Source of the DNA: Bordetella petrii
Lineage (GTDB): Bacteria; Pseudomonadota; Gammaproteobacteria; Burkholderiales; Burkholderiaceae_B
Assembly (NCBI GenBank): GCA_017745595.1
Contig: WMBV01000002.1
Location: 62,001 to 126,000 of the forward strand
Length of the DNA stretch: 64,000 bases
Direction: 5' to 3'
In this document: positions 8,197 to 17,057 of the stretch, piece after piece
How the letters are laid out: every line of letters starts with the position of its first letter
Numbering within the stretch: the stretch's first letter is position 1
Program-made: the position numbers and the translations under genes
Notes under the pieces: generated by a model
Seen by the model: only the letters and a program-made list of their open reading frames with translations
Database searches by the model: none
What the model was told of the DNA's origin: nothing

Positions 8197-8850
8197 CTAA
8201 TCGAGAGAACTTTCAAGTTTCCATGAGACTCCCGGTGCTCCGACGTCTCGTTGCTCGTGCACCTTCTCCACCATGGCCTTCCTGTGTTTAGCGCCAAGGA
8301 GAAACACTCCATTAGAGAGTGCGCTGCGGATGCAATAGCCATTGATGTTCTCTAGCATTCCGGTCTCGCGACGGTCATTTGTCTCGCTCCATAGAGCGTA
8401 AATTTGTCGCAATCTTGCGTCGCCGATCCATTCGATGGTTGCACGCACCTCGTCGTAGATGGCTGCCCATGCGTTGGCGCAGCGATCGCTGTTGAGGTAT
8501 GGAAAACCGTGATCTCGCGTGTCGAGGCCGTGCTGGTCTATGAGATGGCGATATTCAGAGCTCGTCCATTCGACCTTATTGAACATCTCCTTGGATTTTC
8601 TGAAGAACTCGTCACCTGGTTTTTTCAAGTCCACAGGCACAACGTTGACTGGATGGAGCTTGCGATAGAGGGCAACGGCAGCAGACTCAAGATTGCCGTG
8701 AGAGCCGTCGATATAGTCAGCAAGATTGGCAGTCGGAATCTCAGCAAAGATGACGTCCGGTTGAAGGCGTTCAAGGATCGTCCACAATTCCACCAAGTTG
8801 GCGCGTCCACTTTCGGCGTGGACAGTTCCGATCAGTGATATATGCATCAT
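8197..8850 (-). CDS. TraB/Tiki-like protein
   Basis: A 217-residue protein that opens with LIGTVHAES, the G-x2-H motif, and continues with 'LQPDVIFAEIPT', the conserved E of the TraB/GumN/Tiki fold (erythromycin-esterase-related, putative metal hydrolases). A second histidine-containing segment 'LLGAKHRKAMVEKVHE' near the C-terminus resembles the later G-x2-H/R motif. It has no membrane anchor. It is transcribed against its left neighbour and stands alone. Two ATGs (8850, 8847) are possible and neither has a good ribosome site. The substrate is unknown. Confidence 0.6.
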   Translation of the reverse strand: MMHISLIGTVHAESGRANLVELWTILERLQPDVIFAEIPTANLADYIDGSHGNLESAAVALYRKLHPVNVVPVDLKKPGDEFFRKSKEMFNKVEWTSSEYRHLIDQHGLDTRDHGFPYLNSDRCANAWAAIYDEVRATIEWIGDARLRQIYALWSETNDRRETGMLENINGYCIRSALSNGVFLLGAKHRKAMVEKVHEQRDVGAPGVSWKLESSLD

Positions 8851-8907
8851 ATTTAGACCCCAAGAGGCAGACTTAGTAGCGCCTGAAAGCGTTATGGCCA
8901 GAACGGT

Positions 8908-8929
8908 CCGCTTTGGGTCGAGAGCGGCC
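8908..8929 (+). repeat. Dispersed CCGCTTT-type repeat, copy B, with inverted partner
   Basis: The 22-mer beginning ccgctttgggtcg is partly mirrored by cgacccgaagcgg at 8950-8962, giving a 13-bp arm with one mismatch and a 29-nt loop. It lies in the gap between the TraB-like gene and the large ATPase gene. It may serve as a convergent end-of-transcript structure or mark a junction. Confidence 0.4.
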
Positions 8930-9045
8930 CTTCGCGACTGCCCGTTTTACGACCCGAAGCGGTCGGTCCGACTCGGATTGCCTCTACCCGTAATCACCTA
9001 AAACATTTGACCCATCACGCAGGGTGCGTACCCGGGTGATGAATG

Positions 9046-11664
9046 CTATCGACCTCTGCGTCTGCGGATTTCCTGGAACAGCGTATTCACCGCGTCGATG
9101 TCCTGCAGCAGCTCGGCGGGCTGCGTCACTGCACGCTGTTGACCGGCGGCGTGGGAATGCGCCCGGACGTTTCGGCAGCACTTATCGTGCAGGCGTTGGA
9201 CCTCGCGGTACTCCGCATCTTGCACGATCATCACGCCGTCGAGTCGGCCGACCGAGATATTGTCCCGGAATCGCACGACGGTCTCATTGAGAATCGTGTC
9301 CTCGATTCCGACCTCGATTGTCACCCGAAGGTCATCGTAAGCGTTACGGATCGCAAGCCGTTCTTCGTCCCCCGGTGGGTTGTTGAAGCTGGCGGCAATC
9401 CGTTGGTGATCGGCGCGATGTTGTGCGATACGCTCGCGGTGTCGCCGCATGTCGTAGGGCAATCCTGCGTCGATGTATCCGGGACCCTCGGCGCGATAGC
9501 TGATCGACTTCACGCTAGGCACCTGTCCGGCATCACCGCAAAGCGTGGTCAGTTCTCCGAAGAACACCGCGTCATGGGTGAAGACGATGACTTGCCGGAG
9601 GGCCGATTCTTCGACGATTCTTCGTGCCACGGCAGTTCGATGGTTGTGGTCGAGGCTCGAAACCGGATCGTCGAGCACAATCCCGGAAGAGGATCCCGAT
9701 TGGCGTAGTTCAGCGAAGAAGTACGCGAGCGCGCACATCCGCTGCTCTGCCTCGCTGAGCACGAGGTGCGGGTCGAGCCGGCTGTCGGGAAGAAGAATGC
9801 CGAGACGTACCGATCCCGCGTCGCCGGTTGAGCTGACCCCGACGCGAATATGGTACAGATCAAGCTTTCTGAGCTCATCGTTCATTCCACCGGCCAGCGC
9901 TTCACTGATGTAAGTCTTGGCGAGCTGGCCTGCGAATAGGCTGATCGGACGCGTGTTGCCAATATCATCAAGACACTTCTGAAGCTTCACCTTGAGGCTG
10001 AGACTACCGACCACCTGGGCAATGCTGTCGATGTGTTCCGACAGCAGGCGCCGCGCGTCCAGTTCCTTCAGGCGAAGGCGCTTTGCTGCCAGGGCTGCCG
10101 CGTCGAGGTTTGCGCGCAAGGCGGTCGCCTCGGCGCGCAGGTCGTCCGCAATCTGGCGGATCGAAGCGATCGGATTCGCGCCGAGGTGCGCTGGCTTGTT
10201 CTGCCATTCCCCGATTGCCACCGTGGCTCTGAGCCACTGAAGACGGGAGATTAGGTATTCCTGGAAGATCCGGATATCTTCCGGCAACGTGTCAATGCGC
10301 CCGCGCAGGCGGTCGGACATGACCTGGGAGACGGTAAACGTAACCGTCGCTTGCCTAACGTTGCGCACGAGCTGTTGCCAGGCGTTACGCGCGGCCTGGG
10401 CAGCTTCGGACGCCGTGTCCCGGACATAGCGATCGAAGCGCTGCAACCGGTCTTTCGCCGCCGGGGTCAGCTCCTGCTGACAAAGCACGCATTGCGCTCC
10501 TTCGCCGGTGACCGGAAAGACTTGTTCCGGATACGCTGTGCCGATGGAATACTCACGTGCGGCATTGAACAGGAGCGCCCAGGGACCTTGGCCCGTGCCG
10601 GGAAGTAGCGGCGTGGCATCTTCGGCTTGCAGTAGGGCCGAGGCAGCCCGCTCGGCCGCCTCGGCGTCCAGCAACCTTCGATGGGTCGACTGCACGATAT
10701 CGATGGCTTCGTCGGATACGACGTCAGCAGCGGCGCCGATGATATTAACCAACTCGTCGACCTCGGTCGCGACGTTGTCCAGCAGCGCCGCCTTCGCCGC
10801 GGGATCTGCTTCGCTAATTTCCTGGGGCAGACGTGCAAGCTCTGCTTGTTCGTCTGCGGTGAGCGCGGCAAGCGCGCGCGCCCGCGCAAGATCCGTTGTC
10901 GCGCTGATCGGATGCACGGCCCGGCCAGAGTCGGTATCGGCGGGAATGACGTTAAATGGCGTCACATCCACCGTGAGCCCGGTGATCTCCGCCTGAAGCC
11001 GCGGACGCAGCGCCTGACTGAGACCGTTGGCCAGTTGCTGAAGATAGGTTAGGGCGACCGGCTGGAAGGTGGCTGCTTCCCGCTCGTGAAGGTAATGGTG
11101 GGCGCAGTCGCCGTCGAAGACCGAAATGCCCCGGAGTTCGCGCCGGGAGACGTGATCGCGCTGACCGCTCCAGAGCGTCTGATCGGGGGCTCCGTCCAGC
11201 TCGAAGGCGATAGTGGCGCTCGGCGTGAGTTGCGGGAAGTTCGGGTTGTAGGCATTGGCATAGACGGTGCCGGGGCTCCTGGCGCGGCACGCCTGTTTCA
11301 GGACACGCGCATAGCCAGACTTACCGGTGCCGTTGCCGCCGTACGCTATGGTGAGACCCTGCGACTGGAACTCCAGGATTTGGTCGCTCGGAATTTTGCC
11401 GACGTTGACCAGCGTATGCAGGGCCGTAAGCACTACGGCCGCGTCCTGGACCGCCTCGGCCGGAAAATGATCCCTGGCGAACGGGATCGGTTGCGGCGCG
11501 GGGTCTAGCGCGCTGCCGATCCCGTGGTGTTGTTTGGCAAGATCGAGAATCTCGCCAAGATCGACATCGTCCCATTCTCCTTGGACGCACAGGCGCCGCA
11601 GTGCGTCCTGACGCCACGGCGGTAGCCTGCTCGCCCACGCCAGTACTTCCTCATAAATCGCCAT
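9046..11664 (-). CDS. Zinc-hook AAA ATPase, RloC-like anticodon nuclease candidate
   Basis: An 872-residue protein of the AAA_13 (PrrC/RloC) family. Walker A GGNGTGKS is at residues 109-116. Long helices occupy the middle and are interrupted at C392-V-L-C395, a CxxC in the position of a Rad50-type zinc hook, which distinguishes RloC from PrrC. The ABC signature-like LSEAEQR and Walker B/D-loop GIVLDDPVSSLDHNHR are in the C-terminal third, then VIVFTHDAVFF. The last 90 residues hold R780-x3-E784 and histidines H826 and H836, similar in layout to the Arg/Glu/His nuclease triad of PrrC and RloC. The start at 11664 is fixed by ggaggcgaggag just upstream; the longer frame to 11835 has no ribosome site. 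It stands alone, without type I restriction genes, which is usual for RloC. Probable role is tRNA cleavage on DNA damage or phage attack; the ATPase call is firm, the nuclease call is inferred. Confidence 0.75.
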   Translation of the reverse strand: MAIYEEVLAWASRLPPWRQDALRRLCVQGEWDDVDLGEILDLAKQHHGIGSALDPAPQPIPFARDHFPAEAVQDAAVVLTALHTLVNVGKIPSDQILEFQSQGLTIAYGGNGTGKSGYARVLKQACRARSPGTVYANAYNPNFPQLTPSATIAFELDGAPDQTLWSGQRDHVSRRELRGISVFDGDCAHHYLHEREAATFQPVALTYLQQLANGLSQALRPRLQAEITGLTVDVTPFNVIPADTDSGRAVHPISATTDLARARALAALTADEQAELARLPQEISEADPAAKAALLDNVATEVDELVNIIGAAADVVSDEAIDIVQSTHRRLLDAEAAERAASALLQAEDATPLLPGTGQGPWALLFNAAREYSIGTAYPEQVFPVTGEGAQCVLCQQELTPAAKDRLQRFDRYVRDTASEAAQAARNAWQQLVRNVRQATVTFTVSQVMSDRLRGRIDTLPEDIRIFQEYLISRLQWLRATVAIGEWQNKPAHLGANPIASIRQIADDLRAEATALRANLDAAALAAKRLRLKELDARRLLSEHIDSIAQVVGSLSLKVKLQKCLDDIGNTRPISLFAGQLAKTYISEALAGGMNDELRKLDLYHIRVGVSSTGDAGSVRLGILLPDSRLDPHLVLSEAEQRMCALAYFFAELRQSGSSSGIVLDDPVSSLDHNHRTAVARRIVEESALRQVIVFTHDAVFFGELTTLCGDAGQVPSVKSISYRAEGPGYIDAGLPYDMRRHRERIAQHRADHQRIAASFNNPPGDEERLAIRNAYDDLRVTIEVGIEDTILNETVVRFRDNISVGRLDGVMIVQDAEYREVQRLHDKCCRNVRAHSHAAGQQRAVTQPAELLQDIDAVNTLFQEIRRRRGR

Positions 11665-12303
11665 CTCCTCGCCTCCAAACTCCCCGTGGAACCAAGCATA
11701 CAGGCTACTGCGGCGTCGGGCGAATTGCCGCGGTGAGCCGCTGGATGAGCAAGGAGCGCGACTGCAAGGATTCCAAATAGGGGGGCGTGTCCTGGAACCA
11801 GCCCGCCGGCGTTTCGATTCCGTTGCGCTGATCACGTCTGCGATGCCTCACTCTGGCGCCACCGCGATCTTCAGGGCTGCACGACTAGGCGATGGGGCGT
11901 CGCTGGTATAAGACTAAGACAGGGCTTGGGACGGAGCAGGTTGAGCGCTCGCCAATGGCCGCTCCTGGCCGGGAGCAGTCTTTGACGACAGACCACTTCC
12001 GACCCATTGCGGCTGTCCGCGGCGCCAACGCGTAGAAAGCTTGTAGACCCACCGTTGCATGTTGTAGATCTTCGGAGAGGACGTGTAGACGGCGAGTTGA
12101 CCAGCCGTTACGGCGCGTAGACATGCCATCACAGGAGTCTGGCTTTTGATGGCGAAAGCCAGAAAAAACGCGATTTGTATACGCTACTGGCGCCCCGCAG
12201 AACCTGAATTCAAGCGGCTCTCCAACGTTCGGCGAATTTTCGTTGTCAGATAGAAGAACACGGCTTTGCGTGGGAAAGATTCAAACAAAACAAAAAGATA
12301 GCT
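11665..12303. other. Intergenic region without a convincing gene
   Basis: This stretch lies upstream of the ATPase gene. It has short frames on the minus strand (such as 11914-12132) with no family resemblance and no ribosome sites. It contains copy C of the dispersed repeat (11991-12012) and a small stem ctggcttt/aaagccag at 12141-12164 that is followed by A residues, so it is not a standard terminator on the plus strand. Confidence 0.4.
11991..12012 (-). repeat. Dispersed CCGC-type repeat, copy C
   Basis: On the minus strand it reads ccgcaatgggtcggaagtgg, aligning with copies A (7124) and B (8908) around the GGGTCG core. It lies upstream of the large ATPase gene. Confidence 0.35.
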
Positions 12304-12512
12304 GCACCCGCAGGGTGCGTAGTGTGTGGGGGCCTTAAGGGACCCGACGCCGGCCAGGCGGCGGGGGCTTTGAGGGCACCTGTGAGCGTCCGGGGGACGC
12401 TCACGACGTCCACAGGACGGCCCCGCCGGCGCAGCCGGTGGGACTGGACGCCCCGATCAAGAACCGCCGTTCGTCCAAAGCACAAGGCCGCCCTAGGGCG
12501 GCCTTGTGCTTT
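12304..12512. other. Run of consecutive hairpins ending in a 36-bp perfect palindrome
   Basis: In order: GCACCC-gca-GGGTGC (12304-12318); GTGAGCGTCC-ggg-GGACGCTCAC (12382-12404), with outer CCTGTG/CACAGG bases; an imperfect CCGCCGGC/GCCGGtGG near 12423; and a loop-free 36-bp palindrome at 12477-12512 whose left half is aaagcacaaggccgccct. No frame in this stretch is convincing. The palindrome sits 17 bp beyond the vapC stop and may end that transcript, but it lacks a T-run. A structured RNA or a recombination or cruciform site is the alternative. Confidence 0.5.
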
Positions 12513-12529
12513 GGGGTGGGTGGGTTACA

Positions 12530-12925
12530 TCACCAAATGGTCTGAACGTGGGGGTAATCGCGAATCTTCAAGTCGGCAGAGACTAACGGCACGGAATGAT
12601 GCCGCGCCGTGGCCACAATGATGCGGTCGGCCGGGTCCTTGTGAAATTCCCCAGGCAGGTCCACAGACTGGACCGAAATACGTACATCCACTGGCACAAA
12701 CCGAACAACTGGCACCTGGGCAACTGTATCCAGCCAAGCCTCTGCATCCATGGTCAGTGCCAGACGGCCCGCCTTGGCCAGCATTGCCACTTCCCAAGCG
12801 CTGATGGCCGAAATCAAGATTTCGCCATCCTGCACCTCAGCCTCGATGGCTTCGCGGGCGGCGCGGCTCAACTGCGAGTCTCCCGCCGCCCACCACACCA
12901 GCGCATGGGTGTCCAGTACGATCAT
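12530..12925 (-). CDS. vapC: VapC-type PIN-domain toxin
   Basis: A 131-residue PIN ribonuclease. Acidic residues expected for the metal site are present: D5 in MIVLDTHALVWW, a glutamate in 'ISAISAWEVAMLAKAGRL', and aspartates in 'HKDPADRIIVATA' and 'LVSADLKI'. It should cleave RNA (usually tRNA or rRNA) when free of antitoxin. Its ATG overlaps the last codon of the antitoxin gene (ATGA), so the pair is translationally coupled. The pair lies beside the anti-restriction island and may help stabilise it. Confidence 0.88.
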   Translation of the reverse strand: MIVLDTHALVWWAAGDSQLSRAAREAIEAEVQDGEILISAISAWEVAMLAKAGRLALTMDAEAWLDTVAQVPVVRFVPVDVRISVQSVDLPGEFHKDPADRIIVATARHHSVPLVSADLKIRDYPHVQTIW

Positions 12926-13161
12926 TGCGCTGCCTCCCAGGCATCTTCGCCGACCGGCGACAAGGGGTCGTCAAACCGGAGGACGGAGCCGCGCAGCACC
13001 TCCAGTGGATTGCGCTTCGCCACCGCCCGATAGGGACGGATTTCAAGCGCAGGCTTGCCGTGGTCGGTCACGACAATGGGCTCCCCGGTGGCTTCGACCT
13101 GCCGGAAAAGTTCAAGCGCCCGGGCTTTGAACTCGGATTTCGACACTTGCTGACTGTGCAT
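12922..13161 (-). CDS. vapB: Phd/YefM-type antitoxin of the VapC pair
   Basis: A 79-residue antitoxin starting MHSQQVSKSEFKARAL, with the Phd/YefM N-terminal DNA-binding pattern '...EIVVTDHGKPALEI...' and an acidic C-terminal tail that would wrap the toxin. The start at 13161 has a gggggt ribosome site a few bases upstream; frames from 13218 or 13197 extend through the presumed operator and are unlikely. Overlaps vapC by four bases. Expected to repress its own promoter with VapC. Confidence 0.82.
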   Translation of the reverse strand: MHSQQVSKSEFKARALELFRQVEATGEPIVVTDHGKPALEIRPYRAVAKRNPLEVLRGSVLRFDDPLSPVGEDAWEAAQ

Positions 13162-13177
13162 GAGGACCCCCAGAAAA

Positions 13178-13232
13178 TAGCCATTTGAAGTAGTCATTTT
13201 ATCAGAAAGTGACCACAAAAAATAGTCATTTT
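13178..13232. promoter_or_regulatory. Repeated TAGTCATTTT elements upstream of vapB
   Basis: The 10-mer tagtcatttt occurs at 13191-13200 and 13223-13232, 32 bp apart or about three helical turns, with a related atagccattt at 13178-13187. They occupy the AT-rich promoter region directly upstream of the antitoxin start and are good candidates for VapBC autoregulatory sites. Confidence 0.45.
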
Positions 13233-13298
13233 TATGCGAGCCAGCTTCGCCCGGGGCCGCGTACCAGCCCAGGGGTTTCCCCCGGGCTGGCGTGCTGC

Positions 13299-15238
13299 CT
13301 AACCCTCTACCTCTCCCATAGGCTGCTCAACCGCCATTTGCCTCTGAGAGAGTTGAGTGCGCATCATTTCCGGAACCCAGCCCTTGCCCGCCAGCAGTTC
13401 CTCAGCGGTGGCTGCCGCCTGCGCCTTCTTCATCGCCAGCAGCGGCTGTGCCTGCTCAGCGCTGACTGCTTGTGTCACGACCGCAGCAATCTGGTCCTTG
13501 GAAACGTGCGCCAGATAGGATTGCGCCGTAGGTTGCCACCACTTGCTCATGTCCAGGTCGACAATGCTCGACAGCCGGTCGAGGTGTTTGGTTTCCGGGC
13601 CGTGCGCATTACTGCGACGCCGGTAGATCGTCACGCTGGTCAGCACTGCAAGCATCTCAAGTAGATCGCTTTGCGATTGGCTCAGGAGCCAAGGCAGAAC
13701 GGCGCTCTCATCTTCCGGTACATCCTTCGTCACCAGCGCGATTTGCTCCTGTACGGTCGTCCAGGCCGCGCAATCCTTGATATCTGGATCGGTATTCGAC
13801 AATTCGTGATGCGCCGACCGTGCCGAGAAATCGAACGTGTCGCCGCTGGCGCTGCGTCGGTTCCAGTCAATATCGCCCAGCATCTGCTCCACCAATAGGC
13901 AGAGCGCCAGATTGGGGCGCACCATGACCTCGGCCTGCAGGGCAATCACGCGCTGCGCCTGAAGCCGATTCGTCAATGCCTCCGAATGCACGGGACGGGT
14001 TTTGGCGGGCGGCAGGTCCACGCCCGTGCCAGCGCTGCTGGCTGGTTGATCCGCATCGCGCTTGACCAGAGCGGCAACGGCATCGCGCTCTTCCTGCCTG
14101 ATCAGCCCGCGCGTGGCGGTGAGGTCGCCCTGGTAGTCCAGGTGCAGGATGACACCCGCCAGGGGCTTGAGATCATCGGGGTAGCCAAACAGCCCGCATT
14201 TGAAACGGTCCACCGCCATCTCGGCGGCTTCGAGTTGCTCGTACACCTTGCATGCTTCGTCCTCGTCCGCCTCGGGGTCTTCCTCGAAGGCCGCGTATTG
14301 CCGCGCCAGCGTGTCGTATGCCTTTTCGAGCTTGGCCAGTTGCTTGGCCTCCGCCTTGGTTGGAGCGCGCTCGATTTCCTGCACTCGCCCGAACCGGCGC
14401 AGTTCGTCAGGAGTGACCTCGACACGGTACTCCACCCAGCCCCAGCCTTCGCCTCTGACCTCCTTCGCCAGCTTGGACCGCTGCATCTTCTCGACGGCCA
14501 TTTCCGCCACTTTCTGCGGATCGTCCAGATAGGCATCTTCGCCGCGCTGCGCGAAGAGATCGCGCCTGACCGCGCCACCGGCCTTTTCATACGCGGCGAC
14601 GGTGACATAGCGCGCCACGGCACTGTCGCCGCGCATTTCGGTCTGCGAGAGGAACTGGCGCACCGCGCTAGGCTTGTGGTGATAGCCGAAATTTGCGGCT
14701 TTCCATGCCGCCTCCTGGCGGGCGTGGTCCGATACCGAGGCCAGCGCCTGCATGGTGGGCATGTCGATCTTGTCGCGGCGGAATTGCTCCATCAGGGCAG
14801 GCGACACACTGCCCAGGGCGAGCAGCTTCTTGACGGACAGTTCGGCCGCGCCGTGGGCGGTGGCGATAGCCTGGATCGTCCAACCGTCCTCGCGCAGCTT
14901 CGCGTAGGTGGTGAACACATCGGCGGGATGACGAGGCACGGCACCGGATACGAGGCAGGCAGGACGCCCTCCTGCACCAGGAGGCCCAGCGCGGTCCAAC
15001 GGCGACCGCCTGCGCACACTTCATAGCCGCCGTCCGCGCATTCCACGACGACGAGGTTATGCAGCAGGCCACCGATGGCTTGAATAGTGCCCTTGAGTGA
15101 CAGCACCTCCGGATCGTCTTTCAGTTCGCCGGGTTGCCGGGCCTGATATTCCTTGCTCAAGCGCAATTGCGCATACGAAATTTCGGCGCGCACGCTGCCA
15201 GCGTGTACAGCAGCGAGTTCAGTGGAATCCATCTTCAT
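13299..15238 (-). pseudogene. ParB/RepB/Spo0J-like protein broken by an internal deletion
   Basis: Two frames together make one gene. The first (from 15238, ribosome site upstream) gives 'MKMDSTELAAVHAGSVRAE...' through the Box I-like GGYEVCAGGRRWTAL to 'YPVPCLVI'. The second resumes at 'HPADVFTTYAKLREDGW' and runs to the stop at 13299, with the HTH 'WTIQAIATAHGAAELSVKKLL' and a long C-terminal domain found in plasmid and ICE ParB-like proteins. The join near 14927-14937 has lost the residues that in the family carry the ParB Box II motif (ENxQRE, about 18-20 residues) and has shifted the frame. The protein is therefore split and lacks the CTP-binding motif. Neighbours downstream are small genes typical of this island type. 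Confidence 0.7.
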
Positions 15239-15270
15239 GGTGATACGTCCTTTTCTGGTTAGCGGGTGGA

Positions 15271-15423
15271 TCAGTGCAGCACTGCCGAAGCGGGCGGTTC
15301 GATCAAGAGCAGCCCGATGAGCGTGCCGAGGTCGCGCACAGTCATGGCTGGAAGCCGGAACGGCAGGCCCTGTGCGTGCGCCCGTCGCATGTCATTCGCC
15401 AATCTGATAAAGTCGTGGTTCAT
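15271..15423 (-). CDS. Small unknown protein (50 aa)
   Basis: ATG 15423 follows aggaga at good spacing. The product begins MNHDFIRLANDMRRA and ends with a hydrophobic stretch around TLIGLLLIE. It lies between the broken ParB-like gene and the glutaredoxin-like gene, all on the minus strand, and is likely part of one operon with them. No function is recognised. Confidence 0.55.
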   Translation of the reverse strand: MNHDFIRLANDMRRAHAQGLPFRLPAMTVRDLGTLIGLLLIEPPASAVLH

Positions 15424-15493
15424 CACATTTCTCCTAGTCCGAGAGGTTGCTGATGTGGCCCCCGTCGGTTGCTGCCGATCAGGGGCTTTTTCC

Positions 15494-15913
15494 TTAGTAG
15501 CCGAGCCAGTCCAAGACCACCGAGCCGCGATACAGTGGATGATTTCCACACTCGGCGAAGAAGTCGCCGGCATTGAGCTGGTGCTGTTCGACTTGCGCGA
15601 TGGCCTGCAGGCGCGTGATGATGGCGTCGTCGGCCTGCTCTCTGTCGCCAAGTCCACCGCGCGGAATCGGGCCATAGGCGAGCAGATCGGCTAACAGGTT
15701 GATGAGGTCCGGCCGATGCCCCGCCCAAGCAACCAGTTCGCCTTGTACGACCAGGGCAACCACTGGCGAAGTCGGCGGGGATTGATCCTCTGCACTACGC
15801 TCTGTGAAAATGAGGCCATGCGCAGAGAGTGCAGCGCGAGTCTCGTCGGCCTCGATGCAGTTGGGAAGGGTGTAGAGGCTAATGACGCTCACAGCCGACC
15901 GTGTTGTACTCAT
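15494..15913 (-). CDS. Small protein with a glutaredoxin-like N-terminus
   Basis: A 139-residue protein. The segment 'VISLYTLPNCIEADETRAAL' has the beta-alpha pattern and single cysteine of a glutaredoxin/NrdH start, but the second cysteine of the CxxC is missing (C-I-E-A). The C-terminal half is not recognised. Start 15913 has gggaga upstream; the longer frame to 16381 reads through a non-coding region. It belongs to the minus-strand group of island genes. A redox role is uncertain because of the missing cysteine. Confidence 0.5.
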   Translation of the reverse strand: MSTTRSAVSVISLYTLPNCIEADETRAALSAHGLIFTERSAEDQSPPTSPVVALVVQGELVAWAGHRPDLINLLADLLAYGPIPRGGLGDREQADDAIITRLQAIAQVEQHQLNAGDFFAECGNHPLYRGSVVLDWLGY

Positions 15914-16583
15914 CAAAATCTCCCGAAGAATGGTATGTAGTGCTGACCGGGCCTGAAGATCGTTAGCCCGATCGTGAACGGCTGGAATCGCGGGACTTTG
16001 TCTTCGCGGTTGTTGCCGCCAGTCCTGTGAGTCGCCGAGCCCGTGCCGATCGGGATCACGTAGAGACGACTGGAAAGGGGCGGGAGCGAAGCCGCATGCG
16101 GAGCGCAGGCCAAAGGCCGAGCACCGAACGGGTGAGTTCCCGGCGAAGCGAACCCCTTGGAAGGAGGAACGCAGTGATACTGTCGGCGGTTGTAGGGCTC
16201 GGCGGCTTACAGGCCAGGCATGCGAGAACAGTGTCCGAGAGGCGCAGCTGTGCCGCGCGGCGAGCGCCCCAAGCCCGCAGGGCTCAAAATCGGCCGAAGG
16301 CCTCTGGCAAGCGCAGCGCGCAGCGCCGGCAGGCGCGGAGGCGAGAGCCGACCAAAGGGAGGGAAGGATGGAAGCCCGCATGGGGCGAGACCGCGCCAGC
16401 GGGCTCGATGCGCAGCACGACAGCCCGGCCCGTAGCCGACAGGCGCAGGGACTCGCTCAGAAATGGTATTGGGGCAATGGAAATCGTCTTAAATTATCTG
16501 GACTTTCACCGGTGAAGGCCGCCGCGCCAACGGCAGCCAACCACCTCACGGGCACCTCCGCCAGGCGCCCCACTACGACCACC
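15914..16583. other. Intergenic region of the island, no gene seen
   Basis: About 670 bases separate the glutaredoxin-like gene (minus) from the 97-residue gene (plus). The stretch is GC-rich with repeated motifs of the type gcgaagc/gccgaagg. Frames crossing it on both strands lack family resemblance and ribosome sites. It must hold the divergent promoters of both gene groups; no clear -35/-10 pair could be chosen. Confidence 0.4.
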
Positions 16584-16877
16584 ATGAGCACAGGCAACAG
16601 ATACCCAGAATTCGCATGGCAATTGAACCAGCCATACACGCGCGCACTTGTCACCAAGATGCTGCGCAACCGCGATTACCTCCTTCAGATAACCTCTCTA
16701 AAGAAAGATAAAGGGTTACGGCGGGTCTATGTTTTCGACCGCCAAGCCGATCCCATGCTGGTCCAGGTAGGCACTTTTCACGAGGGCACTGAGCCAGACT
16801 GGGAGGCCATATATGACGCGGCGATGGCATTGCACCTTGAGCGCAAACGTACCGGCACGCGTTACGGCGAGTGGTGA
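16584..16877 (+). CDS. Small unknown protein (97 aa)
   Basis: Begins MSTGNRYPEFAWQLNQPYTR at ATG 16584. The sequence is soluble, with a basic helix and the segment 'LVQVGTFHEGTEPDWEAIYDAAMAL'. It is oriented opposite to most genes of this island. The longer frame from 16368 runs through the non-coding region. No known domain is recognised. Confidence 0.5.
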   Translation: MSTGNRYPEFAWQLNQPYTRALVTKMLRNRDYLLQITSLKKDKGLRRVYVFDRQADPMLVQVGTFHEGTEPDWEAIYDAAMALHLERKRTGTRYGEW

Positions 16878-17057
16878 AACCATTGCACCCAGCGGCACTT
16901 GGCGGTTTGTGCGCGGCTGGGCATGGCGCAGCAGCACACTGCCGCCTGGTTCGTGCTGTTGCCCATATTGGCCGCCAACAGCGGTCAAGACTCGCTTAGA
17001 CTCGACCGCGCACGCCGACTTAATGTGACGTAGCAAGTTTAGAAATTCCGCGACAAA

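Noticed and set aside
11914-12132. 72-residue minus-strand frame in the gap upstream of the ATPase gene
   Set aside because: It crosses repeat copy C, lacks a ribosome site and has no family resemblance.
12141-12172. Stem ctggcttt/aaagccag as a terminator
   Set aside because: It is followed by A residues on the plus strand and preceded by T on the minus strand, so the T-run is on the wrong side for both directions.
13986-15026. A 346-residue plus-strand frame opposite the ParB-like gene
   Set aside because: No domain; the ParB-like reading on the other strand is clear despite its deletion.
16027-16515. Plus-strand frames in the 15.9-16.6 kb gap
   Set aside because: Arg/Ala/Ser-rich readings of a GC-rich non-coding region, with no start signals.
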